NCBI RefSeq assembly: GCF_032193805.1
Contig: NZ_JAVBIK010000001.1
Coordinates: forward strand, 434,001-498,000
Reading direction: 5' to 3'
Source: Rhodoferax potami
Lineage (GTDB): Bacteria; Pseudomonadota; Gammaproteobacteria; Burkholderiales; Burkholderiaceae_C
Length of the DNA stretch: 64,000 nucleotides
Part shown: positions 56,743-64,000 of the stretch, piece after piece
Layout of the letters: each line of letters begins with the position of its first letter
How positions within the stretch are numbered: position 1 is the stretch's first letter
Made by a program: the position numbers and the translations under genes
Notes under the pieces: model-generated
What the model saw: the letters and a program-made list of their open reading frames with translations, nothing else
Told to the model about the DNA's origin: nothing
Databases searched by the model: none

Positions 56743-56768
56743 GAATGTGTTTTAAAAAAAACACATTC
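56743..56768. promoter_or_regulatory. Perfect 11-bp inverted repeat upstream of the XRE gene
   Basis: GAATGTGTTTT (56743-56753), spacer AAAA, AAAACACATTC (56758-56768). It lies 22 bp before the ATG at 56791. This is a candidate autoregulatory operator; a similar half-site (GAATGAGTGTGTT) lies near 56131-56143, ahead of the BLUF-like gene. Confidence 0.65.
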
Positions 56769-56790
56769 GCCGGACACTGCGCCGGTGGAA

Positions 56791-57009
56791 ATGAACAAGA
56801 TCAATTACAAACAAATCGTCGGGAAGCGCGTCAGGGGATTACGGCAAAACGCCGAACTGTCTCAGGAAGTTTTGTCGGAACGATGCGGAATATTCCGCAC
56901 CTACTTGAGCCGGATCGAGTCCGGCGCTGCCAATCCCACCTTGCTGGTACTGGTCGCCCTCGCAGACTCTTTGGGTGTACCGCCCTCAGAGCTACTAACC
57001 AAAGATTGA
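56791..57009 (+). CDS. XRE family HTH regulator, short
   Basis: The 72-aa protein (ATG 56791, MNKINYKQ) is a single HTH_3 domain: VGKRVRGLRQNAELSQEVLSE, then YLSRIESGAANPTLLVLVAL and LGVPPSELL. There is no effector domain. A longer frame from 56707 would place the palindrome inside the gene, so the shorter start is preferred. Such small XRE proteins act as repressors and often regulate themselves. It is convergent with the LysR gene at 57025, which ends 16 bp away. Confidence 0.88.
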   Translation: MNKINYKQIVGKRVRGLRQNAELSQEVLSERCGIFRTYLSRIESGAANPTLLVLVALADSLGVPPSELLTKD

Positions 57010-57024
57010 ACTAGGGCCCAGGCC

Positions 57025-57951
57025 TTAGCGGGCGGAGCCCGAAGCGGCCGGCAATGGCGGCATCGCGGCGCAAGCGGTGGCCACAAATTCCCTTAACAAA
57101 CGCAAACCCGGGGTCAGCTGGCGCCGGTCGGGTAGCACCATGTAAACCGGCACCGGCTCGGTGTCCCAGTCGGTGCACAGCATCACCAAACGGCCTTCGG
57201 TCACATCGTGGGCCACATCCAGCCAGGCTTTGTAGGCCACACCCCGGCCTGCCACTGCCCAGCGGCGCACCACATCCCCATCGTTGCCGACATGCCCGCC
57301 TTGCACCCGCACGGTCAGGGCCTCACCCGCTTGGCGAAAAGTCCAACGGTCATTCACATCTTCCCCCAGCATGAAACACAGGCAGTCGTGCCCGGCCAGG
57401 TCGTGGGGCGTAAGGGGCGTGGGGTGCTGTGCCAAATACGCGGGGGAAGCCACTAGCACCCGCCGGTTGTGGGGCGCTACCGGCAGGGCCACCAAACTCG
57501 AGTCCTGCGGCTTGCCGTAGCGGAAAGCGGCGTCGACGGGTTCGCTGAACATATTGGCCATGCGGTCTGACAGGGTGAGCCGGTAGCGCAGCTGCGGGTG
57601 CAGCGACTGAAAGTCATCCAGCCACGGCAGCAGCAGGTTGCGACCCATGTCGGACGAAGCCGCTAAGCGCAACACGCCTTGCACCTCGTGGCGGCCGGTA
57701 CCGAGTGCGCGCACCCCTTCGCTCAGGGTGCTGAGGGCCAGCCGCGCGTGTTCTAGAAAAGCCGCGCCCTCCGGGGTCAGCCGCAGGCTGCGGGTCGAGC
57801 GCACCAAGAGCGGCACCTGCAGCTCTGACTCCAGCCGCTTGAGGGCGGCACTGGCTGCCGCCGGGGTCATGTCCAGCGCACGGGCGGCGGCAGAGAGGCT
57901 GCCGGCGTCCACCGTGCGCACCAAGATAGCGAGGTCTTGCAGGGCTTTCAT
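57025..57951 (-). CDS. LysR family transcriptional regulator
   Basis: The 308-aa protein (ATG 57951, MKALQDLAIL) has the LysR winged helix (VDAGSLSAAARALDMTPAAASAALKRLESEL, quoted in part as SLSAAARALDMTPAAAS) and a substrate-binding domain (~90-295). The end is Pro/Ala-rich. It is divergent from the quinone-oxidoreductase-like gene at 58055 and should regulate it. The 103-bp gap has the TTCAAAT-TTT-ATTTGAA palindrome at 57953-57969. Confidence 0.93.
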   Translation of the reverse strand: MKALQDLAILVRTVDAGSLSAAARALDMTPAAASAALKRLESELQVPLLVRSTRSLRLTPEGAAFLEHARLALSTLSEGVRALGTGRHEVQGVLRLAASSDMGRNLLLPWLDDFQSLHPQLRYRLTLSDRMANMFSEPVDAAFRYGKPQDSSLVALPVAPHNRRVLVASPAYLAQHPTPLTPHDLAGHDCLCFMLGEDVNDRWTFRQAGEALTVRVQGGHVGNDGDVVRRWAVAGRGVAYKAWLDVAHDVTEGRLVMLCTDWDTEPVPVYMVLPDRRQLTPGLRLLREFVATACAAMPPLPAASGSAR

Positions 57952-57952
57952 T

Positions 57953-57969
57953 TTCAAATTTTATTTGAA
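57953..57969. promoter_or_regulatory. Palindrome between a LysR gene and the oxidoreductase gene
   Basis: TTCAAAT, TTT, ATTTGAA, overlapping the LysR start region. A second symmetric element, TTGAA-GCTGAA-TTCAA, follows immediately. These fit a LysR operator. Confidence 0.6.
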
Positions 57970-58054
57970 GCTGAATTCAATCCAAGGCCTATTTTTCTTT
58001 TCAAGCAATAGAAAGATGATTCAGGCCTTGTCGTTATTACTCTGAGAGTCCGCC

Positions 58055-59074
58055 ATGAAAGCTATCGGTTACACCCAGCCCCACCCTATTGCCGCCACCC
58101 CGGGGCTGCAAGACATCACCCTGCCGGACCCGGTTGCGCTGGGCCACGACTTGCTGGTGGAGGTGCACGCAGTGTCCGTCAACCCGGTTGACACCAAGCT
58201 GCGCAAAAGCGCCCGCCCTGCTGAGGGAGACGCCTACAAGGTGTTGGGTTTTGATGCCAGTGGCATCGTGCGTGCGGTGGGCCCGGAGGTTAGCCTGTTC
58301 AAACCGGGTGATCGGGTGTTTTACGCAGGCGCCATCCAGCGGCCCGGCACCAACAGTGCGCTCCACCTGGTGGATGAGCGCATCGTGGGCCACATGCCCA
58401 CAAGCCTCGACTTTGGCCAGGCCGCCGCACTGCCACTCACCAGCATTACTGCCTGGGAACTGTTGTTCGACCGCATCGGCGTGCAGCCCGGCAAAAAGCC
58501 CACCGGCAAAACCCTGCTGGTGATCGGCGCGGCAGGCGGGGTGGGCTCGGTGCTGGTGCAGCTGGCACGCCGCTTGACCAGCCTGACCATCATCGGCACC
58601 GCCTCGCGCCCTGAAACCCGGGAGTGGGTGCAGTCCTTGGGCGCTCACCATGTGATCGACCACAGCCAGCCCATGGCACCGCAGTTGGCCGCTATCGGGC
58701 TGCCGCAGGTAGACATCGTGCTGAGCCTGACCCACACCGAGCAGCATTTTCCGGAGATTTTGGAGGTGATCGCGCCCCAGGGTCAGTTCGGCCTGATCGA
58801 CGATTTGCCGACTTTGGACGTGATGCCCTTCAAGCGCAAAGCCATCTCGGTGCATTGGGAACTGATGTTCACCCGCCCCTTGTTTGCCACACCTGATATG
58901 GTAGCCCAGCACCACCTGCTCAATGAAGTGGCCCAACTGGTCGATGCCGGCTTGCTGCGCACCACCCTGGCCGAGCACTACGGCACCATCAACGCCACCA
59001 ACCTGCAGCGCGCGCAAGCCTTCGTAGAGTCGGGCACCGCCCGGGGCAAAGTGGTGCTCGAGGGCTGGGCCTGA
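58055..59074 (+). CDS. Zinc-binding alcohol dehydrogenase family / quinone-oxidoreductase-like MDR protein
   Basis: The 339-aa medium-chain dehydrogenase/reductase has the N-terminal GroES-like domain (HAVSVNPVDTKLRKSA, VLGFDASGIVRAVG) and the Rossmann motif VIGAAGGVGSVLVQLARRL. The catalytic-zinc cysteines are not evident, which suggests the zinc-free quinone-reductase branch. NADPH is the likely cofactor. The product probably reduces quinones, enals or other electrophiles under control of the divergent LysR protein. A repeat copy lies just after the stop. Confidence 0.93.
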   Translation: MKAIGYTQPHPIAATPGLQDITLPDPVALGHDLLVEVHAVSVNPVDTKLRKSARPAEGDAYKVLGFDASGIVRAVGPEVSLFKPGDRVFYAGAIQRPGTNSALHLVDERIVGHMPTSLDFGQAAALPLTSITAWELLFDRIGVQPGKKPTGKTLLVIGAAGGVGSVLVQLARRLTSLTIIGTASRPETREWVQSLGAHHVIDHSQPMAPQLAAIGLPQVDIVLSLTHTEQHFPEILEVIAPQGQFGLIDDLPTLDVMPFKRKAISVHWELMFTRPLFATPDMVAQHHLLNEVAQLVDAGLLRTTLAEHYGTINATNLQRAQAFVESGTARGKVVLEGWA

Positions 59075-59083
59075 TCAACCTGT

Positions 59084-59143
59084 CGATTGCTATTAAATAA
59101 GGAGCAGCGAGTCCAATCAAAATATGGGCTAGCTGCTCTTTTG
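59084..59143 (+). repeat. Short interspersed hairpin repeat, copy C
   Basis: It lies between the convergent oxidoreductase and carboxymuconolactone-decarboxylase genes. It reads GATTGCTATTAAATAAGGAG, CAGCGAGTCC, then GGGCTAGCTGCTCTTTTG. GAGCAGC and GCTGCTC arms pair, and the T run fits a terminator role. Confidence 0.7.
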
Positions 59144-59147
59144 ACAT

Positions 59148-59555
59148 TCAATCGCGGCTGCTGACCACCTCATCGGCACTGCGAAACGCCTCTACCGCGG
59201 TGGGCACCCCGCAGTACACCGCGGCGTGCAACAGCACCTCCTGGATTTCTTCGACACTTGCGCCATTGTTCAGAGCGCCCCGCACATGGCCTTTGAGTTC
59301 GTTTTGCTTGCCCAAGGCGGTGAGCATGGCCACCGTGATCAAACTGCGGGTTTTCAAATCAAGGCCCGGGCGCTGCCACACATCGCCCCACGCCGCACGG
59401 CTGATGTGTGCCTGCATCGGTGCGGTAAACGGCGTGGTTTTGGCCAGCGCCGCGTCCACAAATGCATCTCCCATCACCTGACGACGAGTGGCCAAGCCTT
59501 GGGTGTAAGCGTCCGGGTCCGGACGGGCGGGCAAGGGGGTATTGGGGTCTGTCAT
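59148..59555 (-). CDS. Carboxymuconolactone decarboxylase family protein (PcaC-like)
   Basis: The 135-aa protein is of the CMD/AhpD-like fold: ALAKTTPFTAPMQAHISRAAWG, DLKTRSLITVAMLTALG and NELKGHVRGALNNGASVEEI, with the late VLLHAAVYCGVPTAVEAF. In this family the GHVRGALNNG region is typical of 4-carboxymuconolactone decarboxylase. With PcaB-like and dehydroshikimate-dehydratase-like genes a few kb upstream, a protocatechuate link is possible, but no gene of the pathway is adjacent. Confidence 0.9.
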   Translation of the reverse strand: MTDPNTPLPARPDPDAYTQGLATRRQVMGDAFVDAALAKTTPFTAPMQAHISRAAWGDVWQRPGLDLKTRSLITVAMLTALGKQNELKGHVRGALNNGASVEEIQEVLLHAAVYCGVPTAVEAFRSADEVVSSRD

Positions 59556-59584
59556 CAGAGGCCTTCAGGGCAAAGCCGCCATGT

Positions 59585-59677
59585 TCAGCCGGCGTGCCAT
59601 TGCCCAAGCTGGGACAACAAGGCCACCAGACCCATGCCATTGATGACGATGCCGACGGTGGTTTTGATTTCTTTCAT
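59585..59677 (-). CDS. Possible 30-aa small membrane protein
   Basis: ATG 59677 follows GGAG at a good distance and the frame is 30 codons. The sequence MKEIKTTVGIVINGMGLVAL (first 20 residues) has a charged N-terminus and one hydrophobic segment, followed by SQLGQWHAG. It lies just upstream of the CMD-family gene on the same strand. Short length makes it uncertain. Confidence 0.4.
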   Translation of the reverse strand: MKEIKTTVGIVINGMGLVALLSQLGQWHAG

Positions 59678-59821
59678 GGTGCAAGTCTCCGGGTAGTGGG
59701 CTGCGACGAAGTTCGCAGTAGGATGAATACTAAAAAGCACCGACACTTATGTAAATTCAATTCACTGAATCACATCGATAGTTTTTAAAAATACGCTGAT
59801 CAGCGACCCGACGGAGACCCC

Positions 59822-60403
59822 ATGCACCCCACCCCACGCTACCCCCTGCCCGACCTCAACACCCTGCCCGACGACCTGAAGGCCAAGATCCTCGAGGTTC
59901 AGGAAAAGTCCGGCTTTGTGCCGAATGTGTTTTTGGCATTTGCCCGCCGCCCTGCCGAATGGCGCGCTTTTTTTGCCTACCACGACGCACTCATGCTGCG
60001 CGAGGGCTCCAGCCTGACCAAGGGCGAGCGCGAGATGATCATCACCACCACCAGTGCCGCCAACCAGTGCCTGTACTGCGTAGTGGCACACGGCGCCATT
60101 TTGCGGATTTACGAGAAAAAGCCGCTGGTGGCAGACCAGGTAGCCGTCAACTACCGCAAGGCCGACATCACACCGCGCCAGCGCGCCATGCTCGACTTTG
60201 CGATGCAGGTCTGCCTGCAAAGCCACACCGTGGAAGACGCCGACTTTGCCACCCTGCACGCCCACGGTTTTGACGACGAAGACATCTGGGACATTGCAGG
60301 CATTACCGCTTTCTTCGGCCTCTCCAACCGCATGGCCAATGTGACCGGCATGCTGCCCAACCCCGAGTTTTACCTGCTGGGCCGGGTCCCCAAAACCAAA
60401 TAG
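59822..60403 (+). CDS. Peroxidase-related (AhpD-like) protein
   Basis: The 193-aa protein has the CMD/AhpD fold. Its redox motif is in NQCLYCVVAHGAIL (CxxC plus His), preceded by LTKGEREMIITTTSAA; the WDIAGITAFFGLSNRMAN segment near the C-terminus is characteristic of the peroxidase-related group TIGR01926. It likely handles peroxides or thiols with a partner. The ggt gene begins 18 bp later. Confidence 0.9.
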   Translation: MHPTPRYPLPDLNTLPDDLKAKILEVQEKSGFVPNVFLAFARRPAEWRAFFAYHDALMLREGSSLTKGEREMIITTTSAANQCLYCVVAHGAILRIYEKKPLVADQVAVNYRKADITPRQRAMLDFAMQVCLQSHTVEDADFATLHAHGFDDEDIWDIAGITAFFGLSNRMANVTGMLPNPEFYLLGRVPKTK

Positions 60404-60421
60404 CCACTCGCCACACCCGCC

Positions 60422-62260
60422 ATGACATTCCCCCCCCACCGCACTCTCAGCCTTGCCGTGACGGCGCTTTGTGCAGCGCTGCTGTCAGCGTGTGTCGTGT
60501 CGCCGCCACCACCGGCACCGTCCGCGCCACCACCCCAGCCCGAAGCCGCAAGCGGCAGCACCGCCAAACCCGGCTGGGCGACCCGCCGCTATGCGGTGGC
60601 TGCGGCCAACCCGCTAGCCACCGATGCCGGGCGCCAGGTGCTCGCAGCGGGCGGCAGCGCCGTCGATGCGGCGATTGCGGTGCAAATGGTGCTGAGCCTG
60701 GTAGAGCCGCAGAGCAGCGGCATTGGCGGGGGCGCTTTTCTGCTGCACTTCAATGGCACGACCACGCAAGCGTTTGACGGCCGCGAAACCGCGCCCGCCG
60801 CTGCCACGCCGGCCCTGTTTCTGGATGCATCAGGCCAAGCCATGAAGTTTGCCGATGCGGTAGTGGGCGGTCGCTCGGTCGGTGTGCCGGGCGCGGTCGC
60901 CATGTTGGCGCAGGCACATGCCTTGCACGGCAAACTGCCGTGGGCTCAGTTGTTTCAACCCGCTATCAACCTGGCCAACCAGGGTTTTGCCATCAGCCCA
61001 CGCATGGCCGCACTGCTGGCGGCAGACCCGCACCTGAAAAAAGACCCGGTAGCCGCAGCTTACTTTTACGACGCTGCAGGCAAGCCATGGCCAGCTGGCC
61101 ATGTGCTGCGCAACCCCGAACTGGCAGCGGTGTTGCAAGGCATAGCCACCCGTGGCCCCTCTGCCCTGCTGCGAGGCGAGGTCGGTGAAGCCATCGCCCG
61201 CAAAGTGCAAGGCCACCCTACCAACCCGGGCAGCCTGAGCACCCGCGACCTGGCAACTTACCGCCCGCTGGTGCGCGAACCGCTGTGCTTTGACTACGAC
61301 ACGGCACCCCGCCCGGTGCGCATTTGCGGCATGCCGCCGCCAAGTTCGGGGGCGATTGCCATTGGTCAAATTCTGCGCATGCTGGACCACACCCCTGCCC
61401 GCAGCCTGCCCCTGGTGCAAGGCCAACCCGGTGCCGACTGGTTGCACCTGTACACCGAGGCTTCGCGCCTAGCGTTTGCCGACCGGGGCCAGTACCTCGG
61501 TGATCCGGCCTTCGTGCAAGCCCCAGCGGGCAACTGGGCCAGCTTGTTAGCACCGGCCTACTTGCGCAGCCGTGCCGCGCAGATCGACAGCAGCCCCACT
61601 GGGCAGAGCATTCAGTTTGCCTTGCCGGGGCAGCCCGGCGGCACGCCACTGAGCTACGCACCCATGCCTGACCAGTTGGAGTACGGCACCTCGCACATCT
61701 CGGTGGTGGATACCTATGGCAATGCGGTTGCCATGACCACCACGATTGAAGATGCCTGGGGCTCACGCCAGATGGTGAACCGGGGAGCCGGCCTCGCGGG
61801 CGGCTTTTTGCTCAATAACCAGCTCACCGATTTCAGCTTCAGCCCCACGGGGGGCGACGGCAGGCCGGTGGCCAACCGCGTAGAGCCGGGCAAGCGGCCG
61901 CGCTCCAGCATGTCGCCCACGCTGGTCTTTGACAAAGCCACCGGCCAGCTGCTCATCAGTGGCGGCAGCCCGGGCGGCGCACTCATCATCCACTTCACCG
62001 CCAAAACCCTCTACGGCATGTTGCACTGGGGTCTGAACGCGCAACAAGCGATCGACCTGCCCAACTTCGGCTCCCTGAATGGCCCTACCCTGTTGGAGGC
62101 GGGGCGCTTCAGCCCGGCGGTGGTGCAGGCACTGAAAAGCAGGGGCCACACCGTCGTGGAGGTTCCGATGGCGAGCGGCCTGCAAGCCATCGCGCGCACC
62201 CCCACGGGTTTCTTTGGGGGCGCGGATCCGCGGCGAGAAGGTGTGGTGCTGGGTGATTGA
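60422..62260 (+). CDS. ggt: Gamma-glutamyltransferase, lipoprotein-like
   Basis: The 612-aa protein is an Ntn-hydrolase that hydrolyses or transfers gamma-glutamyl groups such as glutathione. It begins with a lipobox signal (LLSACVVS) and a Pro-rich linker, so it is probably lipid-anchored. The GGT core has the large-subunit block GSAVDAAIAVQMVLSLVEPQ and GIGGGAFLLHF; autocleavage would precede Thr423 in YGTSHISVVDTYGNAVAMTT, where the family usually has TTH. Also seen is the late SGGSPGGALI. Length is normal. It is in a possible operon with the peroxidase-related gene. Confidence 0.93.
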   Translation: MTFPPHRTLSLAVTALCAALLSACVVSPPPPAPSAPPPQPEAASGSTAKPGWATRRYAVAAANPLATDAGRQVLAAGGSAVDAAIAVQMVLSLVEPQSSGIGGGAFLLHFNGTTTQAFDGRETAPAAATPALFLDASGQAMKFADAVVGGRSVGVPGAVAMLAQAHALHGKLPWAQLFQPAINLANQGFAISPRMAALLAADPHLKKDPVAAAYFYDAAGKPWPAGHVLRNPELAAVLQGIATRGPSALLRGEVGEAIARKVQGHPTNPGSLSTRDLATYRPLVREPLCFDYDTAPRPVRICGMPPPSSGAIAIGQILRMLDHTPARSLPLVQGQPGADWLHLYTEASRLAFADRGQYLGDPAFVQAPAGNWASLLAPAYLRSRAAQIDSSPTGQSIQFALPGQPGGTPLSYAPMPDQLEYGTSHISVVDTYGNAVAMTTTIEDAWGSRQMVNRGAGLAGGFLLNNQLTDFSFSPTGGDGRPVANRVEPGKRPRSSMSPTLVFDKATGQLLISGGSPGGALIIHFTAKTLYGMLHWGLNAQQAIDLPNFGSLNGPTLLEAGRFSPAVVQALKSRGHTVVEVPMASGLQAIARTPTGFFGGADPRREGVVLGD

Positions 62261-62282
62261 ATTTTTATTCAGGCATCAAATC

Positions 62283-62337
62283 GGCCTCCAGCGCTCTTAG
62301 AGCCTGCGCAAGCAGCTCCTTATTTGATAGCAAATAC
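62283..62337 (-). repeat. Short interspersed hairpin repeat, copy D
   Basis: It lies between ggt and dnaG. On the minus strand it reads TTTGCTATCAAATAAGGAGC, then TGCTTGCGCAGG. The second arm is degenerate. It shares TTGCTATNAAATAAGGAGC with copy C. Confidence 0.7.
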
Positions 62338-62396
62338 CTTGCGCTAGCACAGCCGGACTGCTCCAGCGATCGGCGCAGGCTGCCTACAATCGCCCT

Positions 62397-64000
62397 ATGG
62401 CCATCCCGCAAAGCTTCATCCAGGAACTCATCGCGCGCACCGATGTGGTGGAGATCGTGGGCCGCTATGTGCAGCTCAAAAAGGGCGGCGCCAACTTCAT
62501 GGGCTTGTGCCCGTTTCACGGGGAAAAGTCGCCCTCGTTCTCGGTGAGCCCCGCCAAACAGTTCTACCACTGCTTCGGCTGCGGCAAAAACGGCAATGCC
62601 ATCAGCTTTTTGATGGACCACGCCGGCATGACCTTCATCGAGGCCGTCAAAGACCTCGCCGGCCAATATGGCATGGTCATCCCTGAGGAAGAAGGCAGCC
62701 CCCAGGACAAAGCCCGCGCCCAGGCGCAGCGCGAGAAGCAAAACACCCTCACCAGCGTGCTGGAAAAAGCCGGCGAGGCTTATAAGCGCGGACTCAAGGA
62801 GTCACAACGCGCGATTCAGTATTTCAAAGGCCGCGGCCTGTCGGGCGAAATTGCCAAGCAATTCGGCCTGGGCTATGCCCCGGAAGGCTGGCGCAGCCTG
62901 GCCAGCATCTTCCCGCAGTACGACGACCCCTTGCTCGTCGAGAGCGGCTTGGTGATCCTGCACGAGGCCGAAAACGGGGGCGAAGAAAAGCGCTACGACC
63001 GGTTCCGCGACCGGGTGATGTTCCCGATTCGCAATATCAAGGGCGAGTGCATCGGCTTTGGCGGGCGGGTGCTGGGCGATGAAAAGCCCAAATACCTCAA
63101 CTCGCCGGAAACCCCGGTGTTTAGCAAGGGGCGTGAGCTCTACGGCCTGTTTGAAGCCCGCAGCTCCCTGCGTGAGCATGGCTATGCGCTGGTCACCGAG
63201 GGCTATATGGACGTGGTGGCGCTGGCCCAGTTAGGCTTCCCCAACGCGGTGGCCACGCTCGGCACGGCCTGCACCAACGAGCATGTGCAAAAGCTGTTCC
63301 GCTTTACCGATGCGGTGGTCTTCAGCTTTGACGGCGATGCCGCCGGCCGCCGCGCCGCCCGCAAGGCGCTGGACGGCGCCCTGCCCTTTGCCACCGATGT
63401 GCGCAGCATCAAGTTTTTGTTCCTGCCCGCCGAGCACGACCCCGACAGCTTTATCCGCGCCTATGGCAAAGACGCCTTTGCCGACTACGTCAGCAAGGCC
63501 ACGCCACTGAGCCGGTTTTTGATCGAAGCGGCGCAAGAGGGCTGCGATCTCAGCTCCGCCGAGGGACGGGCCCGCATGTCCAGCCAAGCCAAGCCCTTAT
63601 GGAGCCAGTTGCCCGAGGGCGCGCTCAAGCTGCAACTGCTGAGCGAAATCGCCCAGCTGGTGCAGCTGCCCTCAGCCGAACTCGGCAGCCTGTGGTCAGG
63701 CGCCGGCACCAAGCCTGCCGCCGAAGCACCGCGCCGCAAGCGCGAAGCGGCGCCGGCCTCTGCGCCGAGCTTCGATGACGGCATGGGCGACATTCCCTAT
63801 TTTGATGACGACGAGCCTGCCGGGTTCTCGGAACCATGGGTGCCGCAAGAGGAGTGGAAAAAGAAGACCGAATGGAAGAAAGAGGGCTGGACGCCGCGCG
63901 GCAAAGGCGACGGCAAGTGGGAGGGTAAATGGCAAGGCAAAGGCGGCAAGTTCGGCAACCGTGAGGCTCGCCCCAGCGGCCCGCTGGCCAAACTCGATAG
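62397..64000 (+). CDS. dnaG: DNA primase DnaG, 3' end cut off by window
   Basis: DnaG makes RNA primers at the replication fork. The start MAIPQSFIQELIARTDVVEI is standard. The zinc-binding residues are Cys38, His41, Cys59 and Cys62 (LCPFHGEKSPS, HCFGCGKNG). The core has RYDRFRDRVMFPI and the TOPRIM region EGYMDVVALAQLGF and FSFDGDAAGRRAARKAL. About 534 codons are visible and no stop occurs. The last ~45 residues form an unusual Lys/Trp/Gly-rich segment (WKKKTEWKKEGW, WEGKWQGKGG) between the core and the expected helicase-binding domain. Confidence 0.95.
   Translation, partial: MAIPQSFIQELIARTDVVEIVGRYVQLKKGGANFMGLCPFHGEKSPSFSVSPAKQFYHCFGCGKNGNAISFLMDHAGMTFIEAVKDLAGQYGMVIPEEEGSPQDKARAQAQREKQNTLTSVLEKAGEAYKRGLKESQRAIQYFKGRGLSGEIAKQFGLGYAPEGWRSLASIFPQYDDPLLVESGLVILHEAENGGEEKRYDRFRDRVMFPIRNIKGECIGFGGRVLGDEKPKYLNSPETPVFSKGRELYGLFEARSSLREHGYALVTEGYMDVVALAQLGFPNAVATLGTACTNEHVQKLFRFTDAVVFSFDGDAAGRRAARKALDGALPFATDVRSIKFLFLPAEHDPDSFIRAYGKDAFADYVSKATPLSRFLIEAAQEGCDLSSAEGRARMSSQAKPLWSQLPEGALKLQLLSEIAQLVQLPSAELGSLWSGAGTKPAAEAPRRKREAAPASAPSFDDGMGDIPYFDDDEPAGFSEPWVPQEEWKKKTEWKKEGWTPRGKGDGKWEGKWQGKGGKFGNREARPSGPLAKLD

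Overview
The window is GC-rich bacterial chromosome from a betaproteobacterium, most likely a Comamonadaceae member (Rhodoferax/Curvibacter-like). The clues are the DnaE and DnaG sequences, the MocR-gabT-ABC-ureohydrolase-gabD order, the DUF/TIGR family content, and eight copies of a short hairpin repeat that I associate, from memory, with this family. No rRNA, tRNA, CRISPR array, phage or insertion sequence was recognised. Genes are tightly packed and no gap exceeds about 300 bp; the longest are 30964-31216 (nothing recognised) and 53075-53315 (putative operator).

Layout. 1-6.7 kb: 3' part of tolA, dnaE with an apparent one-base frameshift, trhO, and two exported proteins. 6.7-11.3 kb: a flavodoxin-like protein and pirin, divergent from a LysR gene, then an FAD oxidoreductase and gluQ. 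11.3-22.3 kb: a chemoreceptor, trmB, a pseudouridine synthase, rhomboid protease, TIGR03790 protein, a PabB-PabC fusion, an exported transglutaminase and a DinG-type helicase. 22.3-28.3 kb: small genes (DUF427, glycosyltransferase, HNH, SSB-like, lipocalin, DUF2237, a Cys-rich peptide with DUF3429 and TIGR03643), fpr, and two thiol-redox proteins. 28.3-32.4 kb: alaS and a FAH-family enzyme.

32.4-42.1 kb is a coherent catabolic island: a MocR/GabR-type regulator divergent from gabT, a four-gene polyamine-type ABC transporter, a ureohydrolase closely resembling guanidinobutyrase, and gabD. Together they would import 4-guanidinobutyrate, GABA or a related amine and convert it through GABA and succinate semialdehyde to succinate. 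42.2-47.2 kb is a MarR-controlled tripartite efflux operon (OMF, HlyD/EmrA, EmrB). 47.2-49.7 kb holds a membrane protein and scoAB, divergent from a PAS-LuxR regulator. 49.9-52.3 kb has a second chemoreceptor and two small unknown proteins.

52.3-56.0 kb looks like an aromatic/hydroaromatic catabolism cluster: an IclR regulator divergent from an HPPD-like protein, a dehydroshikimate-dehydratase-like TIM barrel and a degenerate PcaB-like lyase. 56.2-62.3 kb has a BLUF-like protein, an XRE regulator with a strong palindrome, a LysR/quinone-oxidoreductase pair, two carboxymuconolactone-decarboxylase-fold proteins and a lipoprotein gamma-glutamyltransferase. dnaG begins at 62.4 kb and runs off the right edge.

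The most unusual structure is the eight-copy ~50-60 bp repeat family. Five copies are intergenic, often where terminators would lie. Three are inside genes in frame (an exported protein's signal peptide, gluQ, and the efflux outer-membrane protein). Family names are from recognition of motifs by eye; no database search was run.
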